DNA of 64,000 nt, taken from a virus. Of the stretch, positions 38,776 to 46,943 are shown piece after piece. Location of the stretch: IMG/VR virus record IMGVR_UViG_3300042556_001053, positions 50,444-114,443 of that record; one strand, written 5' to 3'. The first letter of the stretch is position 1. Each line of letters begins with the position of its first letter. Below the pieces are notes generated by a model that ran no database searches, was not told the origin of the DNA, and saw only the letters and a list, made by a program, of their open reading frames with translations. Made by a program: the position numbers and the translations under genes.

Positions 38776-39900
38776 CTATAAGCGATTTATCTGCCTATTT
38801 ACAAACTCTAAGAACTTTCCTGTTAGTAAAGTAAAACCTAGCTCTGGTTTAGAATTAACACACTCTGCACTAACCAAATACTTTGCCCACTCCTTAACTG
38901 CAGCCTTATTCTTGCCAGAAGTGTCTGCCAGAAGGTAGGATACAATACCTAGAGGGTATGCTCCAGGTTCTTTGGTTGCATAGTCGTATGTAAGTATGTT
39001 GTTTGAGTCAACTGATGCTTCTCCTAAGAAGGCTGACACATTTGCACTGTCTGGTGCTACGAAATTACCAGATGCATTTCCTATGTTTGCCACCTTAAGA
39101 TTAAAGAACTTAGCAAATGATACCTCTGCATATGTAATAGAATACTTAGTCTTTGATGCAAGTGTTGCTACACCCTGTGACTGATTTGCTCCAACAACTC
39201 TTCCCATGTTATTAATATCATTAATGCTCTTTGGGAATGATGTTGAGAATGAATCAGATACAGCTTTTGTCCAAACCTCTGGAGAGTTTGCCTTCATAAA
39301 TCTAACAAAGTTATTTGTTGTTCCAGAGTTATCAAGTCTAAAGACTACCTTTATCTTTTGGTTTGGTAGTGTGTAAACAATGCTTTTGGTAGCAGTTCTT
39401 AGTATTACTGGATTTCCAGACTTATCCTTAACTAGATTACCAGCCTTATCTTTTCTATATATAACTTCTTTAATCTTTCTATTGTTATCAGCCTTAATAG
39501 CAGGATCATTCCACATTGTTATTTCTCCCGCAAAAATCTTAGCTACTGTAGTTGATGATAAATATAGCTGTCTGTTTCCTGGGATATTGTGCATCACTGC
39601 GATAGGTGCTGCAACAACTGGAATGTGGATTACTGATGGCTTCTTTGTTGATGCTGTGTGTGCAGAGTCTGAGAACCAGAAATCTCCAATGCCCTTATCA
39701 GATGAAGTCTTACCAGCACCAGATCCGTTTGCTGAATATGTAACAATGTTTCCTGTTGACTTGGCATAAGATGATCTGCATTCATCAATAAGGTTTGCTG
39801 GAAAAGATGCTCCATTACCAACAATATTTTCTGCTGCAAAAGCAGGGGTAGAAATAGATAGAGCAGCAACGACTGCTATTAGGATAAGTTTAATTCTCAT
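38776..39900 (-). CDS. pstS: Phosphate ABC transporter substrate-binding protein PstS
   Basis: 374 residues from ATG 39900 (MRIKLILIAVVAALSISTPA, a signal peptide cleaved near FAA-EN), leaderless with TATACT 7 nt upstream. Phosphate-binding motifs GNGASFPANLIDECRSSY, YSANGSGAGKTS and FRLDNSGTTNNF are clear. Phage PstS is known from marine viruses as an auxiliary gene raising phosphate uptake during infection. No transporter subunits accompany it. Confidence 0.88.
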   Translation of the reverse strand: MRIKLILIAVVAALSISTPAFAAENIVGNGASFPANLIDECRSSYAKSTGNIVTYSANGSGAGKTSSDKGIGDFWFSDSAHTASTKKPSVIHIPVVAAPIAVMHNIPGNRQLYLSSTTVAKIFAGEITMWNDPAIKADNNRKIKEVIYRKDKAGNLVKDKSGNPVILRTATKSIVYTLPNQKIKVVFRLDNSGTTNNFVRFMKANSPEVWTKAVSDSFSTSFPKSINDINNMGRVVGANQSQGVATLASKTKYSITYAEVSFAKFFNLKVANIGNASGNFVAPDSANVSAFLGEASVDSNNILTYDYATKEPGAYPLGIVSYLLADTSGKNKAAVKEWAKYLVSAECVNSKPELGFTLLTGKFLEFVNRQINRL

Positions 39901-39978
39901 AATAATAGTATATAGTAAATAAACTATATTATGGCAAATAATAGGCTCATTTAACCAAGTGTTCACCTGATGTTCTAC

Positions 39979-40007
39979 TTGACTTGAACATAGATAAAGT
40001 GTATACT
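39979..40007 (+). promoter_or_regulatory. Leaderless promoter
   Basis: TTGACT (39979-39984), 17 nt, TATACT (40002-40007), 7 nt to ATG 40014. Confidence 0.75.
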
Positions 40008-40013
40008 TGGTAT

Positions 40014-40250
40014 ATGAGCAAAGACAAAAGAATACTTAAAGATGGATCAGAAGTTGATTCATTTGATAGGCCAGTTGATTTAATTATACATACCAAGGCC
40101 CCAGAAAAATGGAAATTAGTTGACATGGAAACAGGCGAAGAATACCTTGGCTCTGAAATAGGTACTGACTTTGCAGAAATATTAAGAGAAAAGGTTAAAG
40201 CAAATAAAATAGGCACTTGGGTAAAAACCAAGGGCAAGCAGCTTGACTAA
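40014..40250 (+). CDS. Hypothetical protein, 78 aa (leaderless)
   Basis: MSKDKRILKDGSEVDSFDRP..., with KWKLVDMETGEEYLGSEIGTD, a beta-hairpin unit. Lys-rich C-terminus. The ATG at 39984 is inside the promoter. Confidence 0.58.
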   Translation: MSKDKRILKDGSEVDSFDRPVDLIIHTKAPEKWKLVDMETGEEYLGSEIGTDFAEILREKVKANKIGTWVKTKGKQLD

Positions 40251-40271
40251 ACGACTATCTTAGGGTATACT
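40243..40271 (+). promoter_or_regulatory. Leaderless promoter
   Basis: TTGACT (40243-40248), 17 nt, TATACT (40266-40271), 7 nt to ATG 40278. Its -35 overlaps the end of the gene before. Confidence 0.72.
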
Positions 40272-40277
40272 GAATAT

Positions 40278-40562
40278 ATGAACCAATTTATGGAAAACTA
40301 TGCCTCATGGGTGCTTGCCGTCATAGGGGTCTTAGGTATATTTTTTGTTGGCCGTAAAAATTTTCTTGGCTGGTACATTCTTTTATTCAATGAAACTTTG
40401 TGGATAGTTTATGCTGTTGCTACTAAACAGTATGGGTTTATATTTTCTGCTCTCGCATATGCAGCAGTATATGTTCAATCACATAGACACTGGAAGGCTT
40501 TAGATTCAGAAAAGTTATCTTGGAGGAGTTTTGCCAAGTTGGTCTGGGACCGCAATGATTAA
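40278..40562 (+). CDS. Small membrane protein, 94 aa
   Basis: MNQFMENYASWVLAVIGVLG...; three hydrophobic segments (WVLAVIGVLGIFFVG, WYILLFNETLWIVYAV, FIFSALAYAAVYV) with basic ends. PnuC-like short transporter domains have such a layout, but the family is not identified. Confidence 0.6.
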   Translation: MNQFMENYASWVLAVIGVLGIFFVGRKNFLGWYILLFNETLWIVYAVATKQYGFIFSALAYAAVYVQSHRHWKALDSEKLSWRSFAKLVWDRND

Positions 40563-40761
40563 CATGGAGATTCCTGATCCATTCCAAACCTTTGTAGCCA
40601 AGAAGTATGCCAACGCTAAGGGATATGTGCATGACTTCTTTACTGGAGAGTGGTCTTACAAGTGTTTAACTTGTAAAGATGATCTTTATGCTCCATCCCG
40701 CAAAATTATGACAAAGATTCGTTTATACCATACAAGAAATGAGTGCACAGGTGGATACTGA
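40555..40761 (+). CDS. Hypothetical protein with C-x2-C, 68 aa
   Basis: ATG 40555 overlaps the upstream stop by 8 nt. MINMEIPDPFQTFVAKKYAN...YKCLTCKDDLYAPSR: one zinc-type Cys pair in a basic context. Confidence 0.52.
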   Translation: MINMEIPDPFQTFVAKKYANAKGYVHDFFTGEWSYKCLTCKDDLYAPSRKIMTKIRLYHTRNECTGGY

Positions 40762-40849
40762 AGAAGAGTTTGACTTAGAGTTTACTGTTGAAGAAATGAT
40801 TAATATTTATGGTATTAATAGTCTTGAAGATTTAGATAGGATTAACTAA
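40739..40849 (+). CDS. Acidic peptide, 36 aa
   Basis: MSAQVDTEEEFDLEFTVEEM...; pI very low. 23-nt overlap upstream, TAATG coupling downstream. Confidence 0.45.
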   Translation: MSAQVDTEEEFDLEFTVEEMINIYGINSLEDLDRIN

Positions 40850-40956
40850 TGTCATTATGTATGCTAGCAATACTTTTAACAGTACCGTCTTTTTTATTGG
40901 GATACTTTATATCGTACCTAGTAATGACTGTTGGAATTAAGCAAGACAAAGAATAG
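40849..40956 (+). CDS. Membrane peptide, 35 aa
   Basis: MSLCMLAILLTVPSFLLGYF..., single transmembrane helix with charged C-terminus (KQDKE). TAATG-coupled to the gene before; ends 8 nt before the tRNA. Confidence 0.45.
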   Translation: MSLCMLAILLTVPSFLLGYFISYLVMTVGIKQDKE

Positions 40957-40964
40957 TGGTATTA

Positions 40965-41038
40965 GCTCCAGTAGCTCAGTTGGTTAGAGCCCCAAACTCA
41001 TAATTTGGTCGTCGTAGGTTCAAGTCCTACCTGGTGCA
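40965..41038 (+). tRNA. tRNA with CAT anticodon (Met or Ile2)
   Basis: Acceptor GCTCCAG/CTGGTGC, anticodon arm CCAAA-CTCATAA-TTTGG, T arm GTAGG/CCTAC. Anticodon CAT cannot separate elongator Met from lysidine-modified Ile2. Sequence is close to the Ile(TAT) tRNA at 43259. Confidence 0.9.
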
Positions 41039-41076
41039 CGAGATCTTTTATAGATCTACTTATATAAGGAGAATAA

Positions 41077-41613
41077 ATGAAAACTGTAGGAGAAAAACTT
41101 GGTAACTTTGCCGTTACTGGAGTTAAGCCTGGGGCATTGTCTTATGATGATTCCTCATTTGAAGTACTAACGCAAGATTCTTTTCCAGGCAAATGGAAGA
41201 TCATTGTGTTTTATCCAAAGGACTTTACATTCGTATGTCCGACAGAAATTGTTGCATACGATGCACTTGTAAATGATTTCAATGATCGTGATGCAGTATT
41301 GATGACTGGATCAGTTGATAATGAATTCTGTAAGGTTGCATGGAGAAATGCACACGATGACCTAAAGAAGACAAACTCATGGGCATTTGCAGATACAGCA
41401 CATCAGTTGGCTGGAGATCTAGGCGTTCATCATTCATCTGGTGTTACATATCGTGCAACATTTATTGTTGATCCAGAGAATACCATTCAGCACATTACGG
41501 TAAATAACCTTGATGTTGGTCGTAATGCAGATGAGGCACTTCGTGTGCTTGATGCACTACAAACAGGAGAGCTTTGTGCATGCAACAGACCTCTTGGAGG
41601 AGAGACTCTATAA
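41077..41613 (+). CDS. ahpC: Peroxiredoxin AhpC
   Basis: 178 residues. Peroxidatic Cys in PxxxTxxC: P47, T51, C54 (FTFVCPTEI), R126 (YRATFI), and a C-terminal resolving-Cys region GELCACN (C167/C169). Two-Cys AhpC type, reducing hydrogen peroxide and organic hydroperoxides. TAATG overlap with the AhpD gene. AAGGAG ribosome site. Unusual in a phage. Confidence 0.88.
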   Translation: MKTVGEKLGNFAVTGVKPGALSYDDSSFEVLTQDSFPGKWKIIVFYPKDFTFVCPTEIVAYDALVNDFNDRDAVLMTGSVDNEFCKVAWRNAHDDLKKTNSWAFADTAHQLAGDLGVHHSSGVTYRATFIVDPENTIQHITVNNLDVGRNADEALRVLDALQTGELCACNRPLGGETL

Positions 41614-42125
41614 TGTCTTGGGTTGATCAGCTTAAGGACAATCTTCCAGAGTATGCAAAAGACATTAAGTTAAACCTTGATGCAGTAATTAATAGATCAT
41701 CTATTGATTCTGAGCATGCCACATATCTTGCTCTTGCAGCTGCCTTTTCAACTGGAAACGGTAAGCTTGTTGCTTTCATTACAGCAAGTGCAACTGATGA
41801 GGTAGAAAGAAATGCTGCATTGACTGCTGGTGCAATCATGGCACAAAACAATGTTTGGTATCCATATTTAGAAATGGCAGATGATGCTAATCTTACTGGA
41901 TTACCAGCACAACTTCGTATGAATGCAATTGCATCTCATGGTGGTACAACAAAGGGAAAGTTTGAGGCATACTCTCTTGCTTCATCTATTGTTGGTAAGT
42001 GCCACTTCTGTGTTAAAGCACACTATGAAACATTGAAAGAAGAAGGCTATACTATTGAGCAGTTGCGTGATATCGGAAGAATTGCAGCAACAGTTAATGC
42101 ATTAGCAAAGATACTTTCAGCTTAG
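41613..42125 (+). CDS. ahpD: Alkylhydroperoxidase AhpD
   Basis: 170 residues (MSWVDQLKDNLPEYAKDIK). Active-site residues line up with mycobacterial AhpD as I recall its numbering: E118, C130-x2-C133 (KCHFCVKAH), H137, except that position 132 is Phe and the neighbouring His is at 131. AhpD recycles AhpC in actinobacteria, so the pair is a complete antioxidant unit. Confidence 0.88.
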   Translation: MSWVDQLKDNLPEYAKDIKLNLDAVINRSSIDSEHATYLALAAAFSTGNGKLVAFITASATDEVERNAALTAGAIMAQNNVWYPYLEMADDANLTGLPAQLRMNAIASHGGTTKGKFEAYSLASSIVGKCHFCVKAHYETLKEEGYTIEQLRDIGRIAATVNALAKILSA

Positions 42126-42134
42126 AAAAAGTCC

Positions 42135-42156
42135 TGGGTATGACTAAAACTGCCCA
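42135..42156 (+). ncRNA. 3' conserved hairpin, copy 5
   Basis: Stem TGGGTA/TGCCCA (42135-42140, 42151-42156) with a U·G pair, 10-nt loop TGACTAAAAC. 9 nt after the ahpD stop. Stem pairs have changed together compared with the other copies. Confidence 0.7.
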
Positions 42157-42197
42157 ACATAAGATACTAAAGATTTGTATAGAAAAGGAAAAAGTAA

Positions 42198-43247
42198 TTG
42201 AAAGATTCTATTTTTATAGCTATAGCTGCTTGTAATGAAAGATTTATAGAGCAAACAGTTAGAAGCGCATTAACTAATGCAGAGAATCCAGACAATATAT
42301 TTTTTGGAATATTTAACAATATTACTGATCCTAAAAAATCATTATTATCAAATGACTATATTACAAAAAACAAACATATTTTTTATGCAGAAATCATAAC
42401 TCCATGTCCTATGGGTATAGGCTTCGGCAGATTAAATGCTTCATTGTTACAGTTTAAAAAATTTGATTATATGTTTCAGATAGATGCACATACTCTTTTT
42501 CCAAAGAATTGGGACAAAAGCATTATAAGTAGCTTCAACTTAATAAAAAATGAAAATGATATTGATGAAAACAAAATTATTGTATCATCTTCATCACCAA
42601 TTATATGGTATAACTTTAAAGAAGATCCCTATAAAATTATGATTAATAAGACTAATAAATCTTCTAGTGATTTTATTGAAATAGATCCTTATAACTTAGA
42701 AGAGTATTTTTCAAAAGATATAGAGTCTGGAGCAATAAAAGTAAAAATGTTCTATGATGGAAAACAAGGAGATGTTCTTCTTGAAGGAAATTTAGGATTT
42801 CCAATGGTATATGGTGAAAGAAAGATAAAAGAAGGATTACAGTATGAAGAAACAAATGGCGTTCATGCTTCCTTTATGTTTTCAAAAGCTAATCTTAATA
42901 GAGATTTATTACACGACCCAGAGGATACTTTTGATGGAGATCAAACTAACTACAGCATAAGATTATTGAGTAGAGGCTATCGCATATTTTCTACTAAGTA
43001 TCCAGTAATAGCATGCTTAAACAAGCAAGAGGAGCATAAGATCTATGATCCAGAGTATAATCATAGAGCTGCTGAATATTCTAATGAAACTCCTGCAGCA
43101 AACTATCTTTCTTATAAGCATAACGATGACAGAGATTTTTTTAAAGACATTATTTCTGGTAAGTATTTTGGATATTGGGGAGCACCAGATATGGAGTCTC
43201 TTAATCTTGCTAAAAAACAAATTCAATATCCAGAATTTAAAGGTTAG
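42198..43247 (+). CDS. Glycosyltransferase (GlcNAc-transferase-like)
   Basis: 349 residues, TTG start with AAGGAAAAAG upstream. 'SIFIAIAACNERFIEQTVRSAL' then FGIFNN, FMFQIDAHTLFPKNWD (the D-A-H metal site of the DUF3184-like glycosyltransferases acting on protein O-GlcNAc or glycans) and EGNLGFPMVYGE. C-terminal domain with ASFMFSKANLNRD. Target unknown. Ends 11 nt before tRNA-Ile. Confidence 0.68.
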   Translation: MKDSIFIAIAACNERFIEQTVRSALTNAENPDNIFFGIFNNITDPKKSLLSNDYITKNKHIFYAEIITPCPMGIGFGRLNASLLQFKKFDYMFQIDAHTLFPKNWDKSIISSFNLIKNENDIDENKIIVSSSSPIIWYNFKEDPYKIMINKTNKSSSDFIEIDPYNLEEYFSKDIESGAIKVKMFYDGKQGDVLLEGNLGFPMVYGERKIKEGLQYEETNGVHASFMFSKANLNRDLLHDPEDTFDGDQTNYSIRLLSRGYRIFSTKYPVIACLNKQEEHKIYDPEYNHRAAEYSNETPAANYLSYKHNDDRDFFKDIISGKYFGYWGAPDMESLNLAKKQIQYPEFKG

Positions 43248-43258
43248 AAAAAGTACAA

Positions 43259-43332
43259 GCACCAGTAGCCAAGTTGGTTAAGGCATCAGTCTTATATACT
43301 GAAGATCGTAGGTTCAAGTCCTGCCTGGTGTA
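43259..43332 (+). tRNA. tRNA-Ile(TAT)
   Basis: Acceptor GCACCAG/CTGGTGT with a G·U first pair, anticodon arm TCAGT-CTTATAT-ACTGA, T arm with TTCAAGT. Anticodon TAT is rare; bacteria normally decode AUA with a lysidine CAT tRNA. Confidence 0.88.
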
Positions 43333-43352
43333 CGTGTGATATACTTAATATT

Positions 43353-43448
43353 ATGAAAAATATTATATTAAATTTTCAATATTATATTGAAAAAATATAT
43401 AGATTTGTTTTTAGAAAAAACAAAAAAAGGAAAGAATATATATACTAA
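43353..43448 (+). CDS. Small basic peptide, 31 aa
   Basis: MKNIILNFQYYIEKIYRFVF..., Lys/Arg-rich end. TATACT 8 nt upstream, TAATG coupling to the SGNH gene. Confidence 0.45.
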   Translation: MKNIILNFQYYIEKIYRFVFRKNKKRKEYIY

Positions 43449-44380
43449 TGAAAGATATTGAAAACATTATAGATAAAAAAAAATTATTTTCATCAACAAA
43501 ACAAAACGCACCATTTGACAATATAACTCAAAACTTACTAATGTTTCAAGATGTTGTTGCTTGGCCTGATCCAGATGAAAGCATAGATTTTTATAACCTA
43601 GATAATCATGAATATGTTTATAACGGTTGGTCAGACTATTTAGTTAACAGACTTTATATGAGGTCTCCAAAATTTAATAAAAGCAATAGTATACTAACTA
43701 GCGGATGCTCACATAGCTGGGGAGTTGGCATTAAAGATACACTAACATGGTCAAACCTTGTTGCAGAAAACTATAAATTAGGCTATTCAAATGTTGCTCT
43801 TCCTGGGTCATCAGTTATGCTTCAAGTATTAAATATATTTCAATATTGTAATACCTTTGGTAATCCAAAAATTATACTATGTATGTTCCCAAATTTTGAA
43901 AGAATAAGAGTTTTTGTTGAAAATAATATTTTAGAAGGAGATACATTAACAAAATATAATTTTGGTCCTGCAAATGCATTTACAAATAGAATAATAAACA
44001 AGCCAAAGATCACCAAACTACCAGCCAACAAAGACATTCTGGTATCTGAAAATCATGCTTTTTACAATAGTGTGTGCTTTATTATGATGTTAGAAAAATA
44101 TTGTAAGTCAAATAATATAAAACTTGCATGGTCTTCTTGGGAACATGAAAAATATAATGATCCATTTAATAACATTTTTGAAAATTACATAAACAATAGT
44201 GCTGGATTAAATGCACAGAATATATCTAACTGTAAGAGTCACCAAGATTTAAGAGATGCATTCCCTGATATTTATGATGAAGCAGCTGATGTTCCAAAAG
44301 GACACTTTGGTATTCATTGGCACAAGCATGTATCAGAGCTTTTTATTAATGAAATCAATCAGAAAAATCTATTATCTTAA
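43448..44380 (+). CDS. SGNH/GDSL hydrolase-like protein
   Basis: 310 residues. Block I 'ILTSGCSHSWGVGIKDTLTW' (nucleophile Ser in GCSxSWG), a central NVALPGSSVMLQ, and C-terminal GHFGIHWHKHVSELF (D/H pair of block V reads H-x-x-H). Two paralogues (45872, 59828) share this block I. Likely an esterase/deacetylase on glycans or phage surface structures. Confidence 0.68.
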   Translation: MKDIENIIDKKKLFSSTKQNAPFDNITQNLLMFQDVVAWPDPDESIDFYNLDNHEYVYNGWSDYLVNRLYMRSPKFNKSNSILTSGCSHSWGVGIKDTLTWSNLVAENYKLGYSNVALPGSSVMLQVLNIFQYCNTFGNPKIILCMFPNFERIRVFVENNILEGDTLTKYNFGPANAFTNRIINKPKITKLPANKDILVSENHAFYNSVCFIMMLEKYCKSNNIKLAWSSWEHEKYNDPFNNIFENYINNSAGLNAQNISNCKSHQDLRDAFPDIYDEAADVPKGHFGIHWHKHVSELFINEINQKNLLS

Positions 44381-45796
44381 AATGTTTTTAGAATAGTTTG
44401 CTTCCCACTGTCTTATATCTTCTTCATCGTTTAAAAGTGGCTGACCTTTTATGTTAAGGCTAGTGTTTAATAAAATTGGTATGCCAGTCTCTAAATAAAA
44501 CTTATTCAATACCCTGTACAAGCCTCTATGCTGCTCTCTGTTTACAGTTTGAACTCTAGATGTACCGTCAGCGTGTACCACAGAAGGTATCTTATCTGGC
44601 TGAAGACACTTAACGGTATACTGCATGTAAGGGCTTGTAAAGTCCATATCAAACCACTTAGAGGCACACTCCTCAAGAACTACTGGAGCAAAAGGTCTAA
44701 ATAGCTCTCTCTGTTTGATTAAATTAACTTTGTCTTTAATTAGTGGATCTCTTGGGTCAGCAAGAATACTTCTATTGCCTAATGCTCTTGGACCGTATTC
44801 TGCCCTACCTGATGCTACTGCTACGATTCCATCTTTTAATATACCGTCAACAATTTTCTGAACTGGATATTCTCCACCAATGTCATAGCCAAGATAGGGT
44901 GTCTTCCAATTAATGTGTTTTCCGTATAAGGCTGCTGCTGCTCCTAAAGAACTCCCAGCATCTCCTGGATTTGGCATAATCCATACATCTTTAAAGATAT
45001 TCCATAGCAGTGTATTTGCTGAAGAATTAAGGGCACATCCACCCATAAACACTAGATTGTTTTTTCCAGTAATTGAGTATGCCATATGCATAAACTCATT
45101 CAGTCTTTGCTGATAAACCATTTGTACTGCTGCTGCAATATCAAATTTATCTTGTTCTGACTGAATCAAACCCCAATCATTAATTCCTTTATGAAAGTTA
45201 TATTTTTGTTTATAATATGAAGGAAAATAGTCATCAACCTTTTTATAATACTTTGTCCAGTCTCCATATGCAGCCATACCCATCATAATATATTCTTCTT
45301 GATTAGGCATTAGACCAATTAGTTGAGTGAAAGCAGAGTAGAACAGTCCAAAACTAACTGGATAGTTTTGCTTATACTTGAGGCTAATCTTTTCGCCTTC
45401 TCCAACCCAGATAGTTGATGTGTTATATTCTCCAATTGCATCAAGTACTACTATGACAGCATCACTAAACTTACTAGTATAGTATCCAGCAGCAGCATGT
45501 GAGTAGTGATGGCTGAATGATTTTCTTGGTATCCCGTCAATTTTAAGCCTTGGCTTCCAGTCCCCATGACCACCTCTTAAAACCAGTCTAGAGGCCTTTA
45601 GAGCTGGTTTTTCATAGTAGGCTATAGCATCTGGTTCACCATATTGAAAAGCATCATTAATTAAATAATCATTCACATACCAGTCATTTTTTTTCTTGCT
45701 GTATCTTTCTGCATGACCAGCAAAAAGTATCTCTCCATCTTTAATTAAAGACAGGGATGCGTCATGAGATGTTTCATTTATGCCAAGGATTATCAT
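44372..45796 (-). CDS. Carbamoyltransferase (NodU/TobZ family)
   Basis: 474 residues. N-terminal NTPase-like fold 'MIILGINETSHDASLSLIKDG', SHHYSHAAAGYY metal-binding His motif, and the C-terminal YrdC-like catalytic block 'AEYGPRALGNRSILADPRDP', then NVRI-like LFRPFAPVVLEE. O-carbamoylates a hydroxyl using carbamoyl phosphate and ATP, probably on a sugar. Convergent 9-nt overlap with the SGNH gene. Confidence 0.85.
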   Translation of the reverse strand: MIILGINETSHDASLSLIKDGEILFAGHAERYSKKKNDWYVNDYLINDAFQYGEPDAIAYYEKPALKASRLVLRGGHGDWKPRLKIDGIPRKSFSHHYSHAAAGYYTSKFSDAVIVVLDAIGEYNTSTIWVGEGEKISLKYKQNYPVSFGLFYSAFTQLIGLMPNQEEYIMMGMAAYGDWTKYYKKVDDYFPSYYKQKYNFHKGINDWGLIQSEQDKFDIAAAVQMVYQQRLNEFMHMAYSITGKNNLVFMGGCALNSSANTLLWNIFKDVWIMPNPGDAGSSLGAAAALYGKHINWKTPYLGYDIGGEYPVQKIVDGILKDGIVAVASGRAEYGPRALGNRSILADPRDPLIKDKVNLIKQRELFRPFAPVVLEECASKWFDMDFTSPYMQYTVKCLQPDKIPSVVHADGTSRVQTVNREQHRGLYRVLNKFYLETGIPILLNTSLNIKGQPLLNDEEDIRQWEANYSKNILR

Positions 45797-45871
45797 TAAT
45801 AAATAAAATTTCTTTTTTTTGTTTTTCTTTTTTTAAAGAATATAAGTATTTGGTAGAATTTCCACCTAATA

Positions 45872-46777
45872 TTATTTATCATTGTCTATTTCCATGTATC
45901 TATTAATAAAAAGTTCTGCCATGTGTTGATGGTTGTGAATTCCCCAATGACCTACACCTCTTTTACTGCCATAGTCTGCAGCCCAGTCATACAATTTATG
46001 ATTATTATTAATTTTGTTGACACACTCATCATGTATTGTTTTATATGGAAAATCATCATATGCTGAATATTTAGATGTTTTTAAATAGTTGTTTGAAATA
46101 TTAGGAAGTGATTCTATGTCTACCTTTAAATTATAATCATCATATATACTCCATATAAGCTTTATATGGTTTGATTTGCAATATTGTTCCAACATTGATA
46201 TAAACATAAAATTATAAAATACTACAAATTCATTTGGAATAACATATGTTGGATCGTGTGGAACCTTGGAAAATTTTAATACAGATCGTTCATTAAAGTA
46301 TGCATTTGAGAACCCATTTGTTTTTGGTCTATTTTCTAAATTTGTTCCGCCAGTAGATAAAAACGATTCTGGAATTATAGGGTATTCTAGTCTATTTATT
46401 GGAAACAATGCTACAATTATTTTTGGATTACCTATTTCTTCAAAATACCTGAATGCTTTATAGATTTGACCACCTATGCTATCTCCTAAAAATGCAAGTC
46501 TTGAACATTTTTTATTTATAGATTTACAAAAAATTTCTGACCAGGTAAATTCATTTGGCATTCCAGCACCATAAGTTTGGGAGCATCCTAAAACTAAAAC
46601 TTCATTATCTTTATCAAACTCATCAGACCTATAACCATAACTATTTATTCCATATTCAACTCTTTCTAAAATATCGGAAGGAGAATAAATTATTCTTGGA
46701 CTCTCTTTTTTATGATTAATTCCTAGATGAATCAAGCTTCTGTATAATAAAAGTTCTTCAAAATTATAGCTATCCAT
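45872..46777 (-). CDS. SGNH/GDSL hydrolase-like protein
   Basis: 301 residues. 'EVLVLGCSQTYGAGMPNEFTWSE' gives the GCSxTxG block I, SRLAFLGDSIGGQIYK block II, VGHWGIHNHQHMAELF block V. Paralogue of 43448-44380 and 59828-60649. Confidence 0.68.
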   Translation of the reverse strand: MDSYNFEELLLYRSLIHLGINHKKESPRIIYSPSDILERVEYGINSYGYRSDEFDKDNEVLVLGCSQTYGAGMPNEFTWSEIFCKSINKKCSRLAFLGDSIGGQIYKAFRYFEEIGNPKIIVALFPINRLEYPIIPESFLSTGGTNLENRPKTNGFSNAYFNERSVLKFSKVPHDPTYVIPNEFVVFYNFMFISMLEQYCKSNHIKLIWSIYDDYNLKVDIESLPNISNNYLKTSKYSAYDDFPYKTIHDECVNKINNNHKLYDWAADYGSKRGVGHWGIHNHQHMAELFINRYMEIDNDK

Positions 46778-46871
46778 TGTTATAATATTCTTTCCCCTAC
46801 TTTAAGAACAACTTATTAATTGTATCATGTATTTGACTTTTAGGTTTATACCATGTATACTTATATTAAAT

Positions 46872-46943
46872 GCCTTTATAGCTCAGCGGAAGAGCGGACG
46901 GTTTCTACCCGTTAGGTCGGAGGTTCAAATCCTTCTAGGGGCA
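46872..46943 (+). tRNA. tRNA-Arg(TCT)
   Basis: Acceptor GCCTTTA/TAGGGGC (two G·U), D arm GCTCAGCGGAAGAGC, anticodon arm GACGG-TTTCTAC-CCGTT, T arm TTCAAAT. Anticodon TCT. Its 3' end overlaps the 3' end of the minus-strand methyltransferase by 9 nt. Confidence 0.9.
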
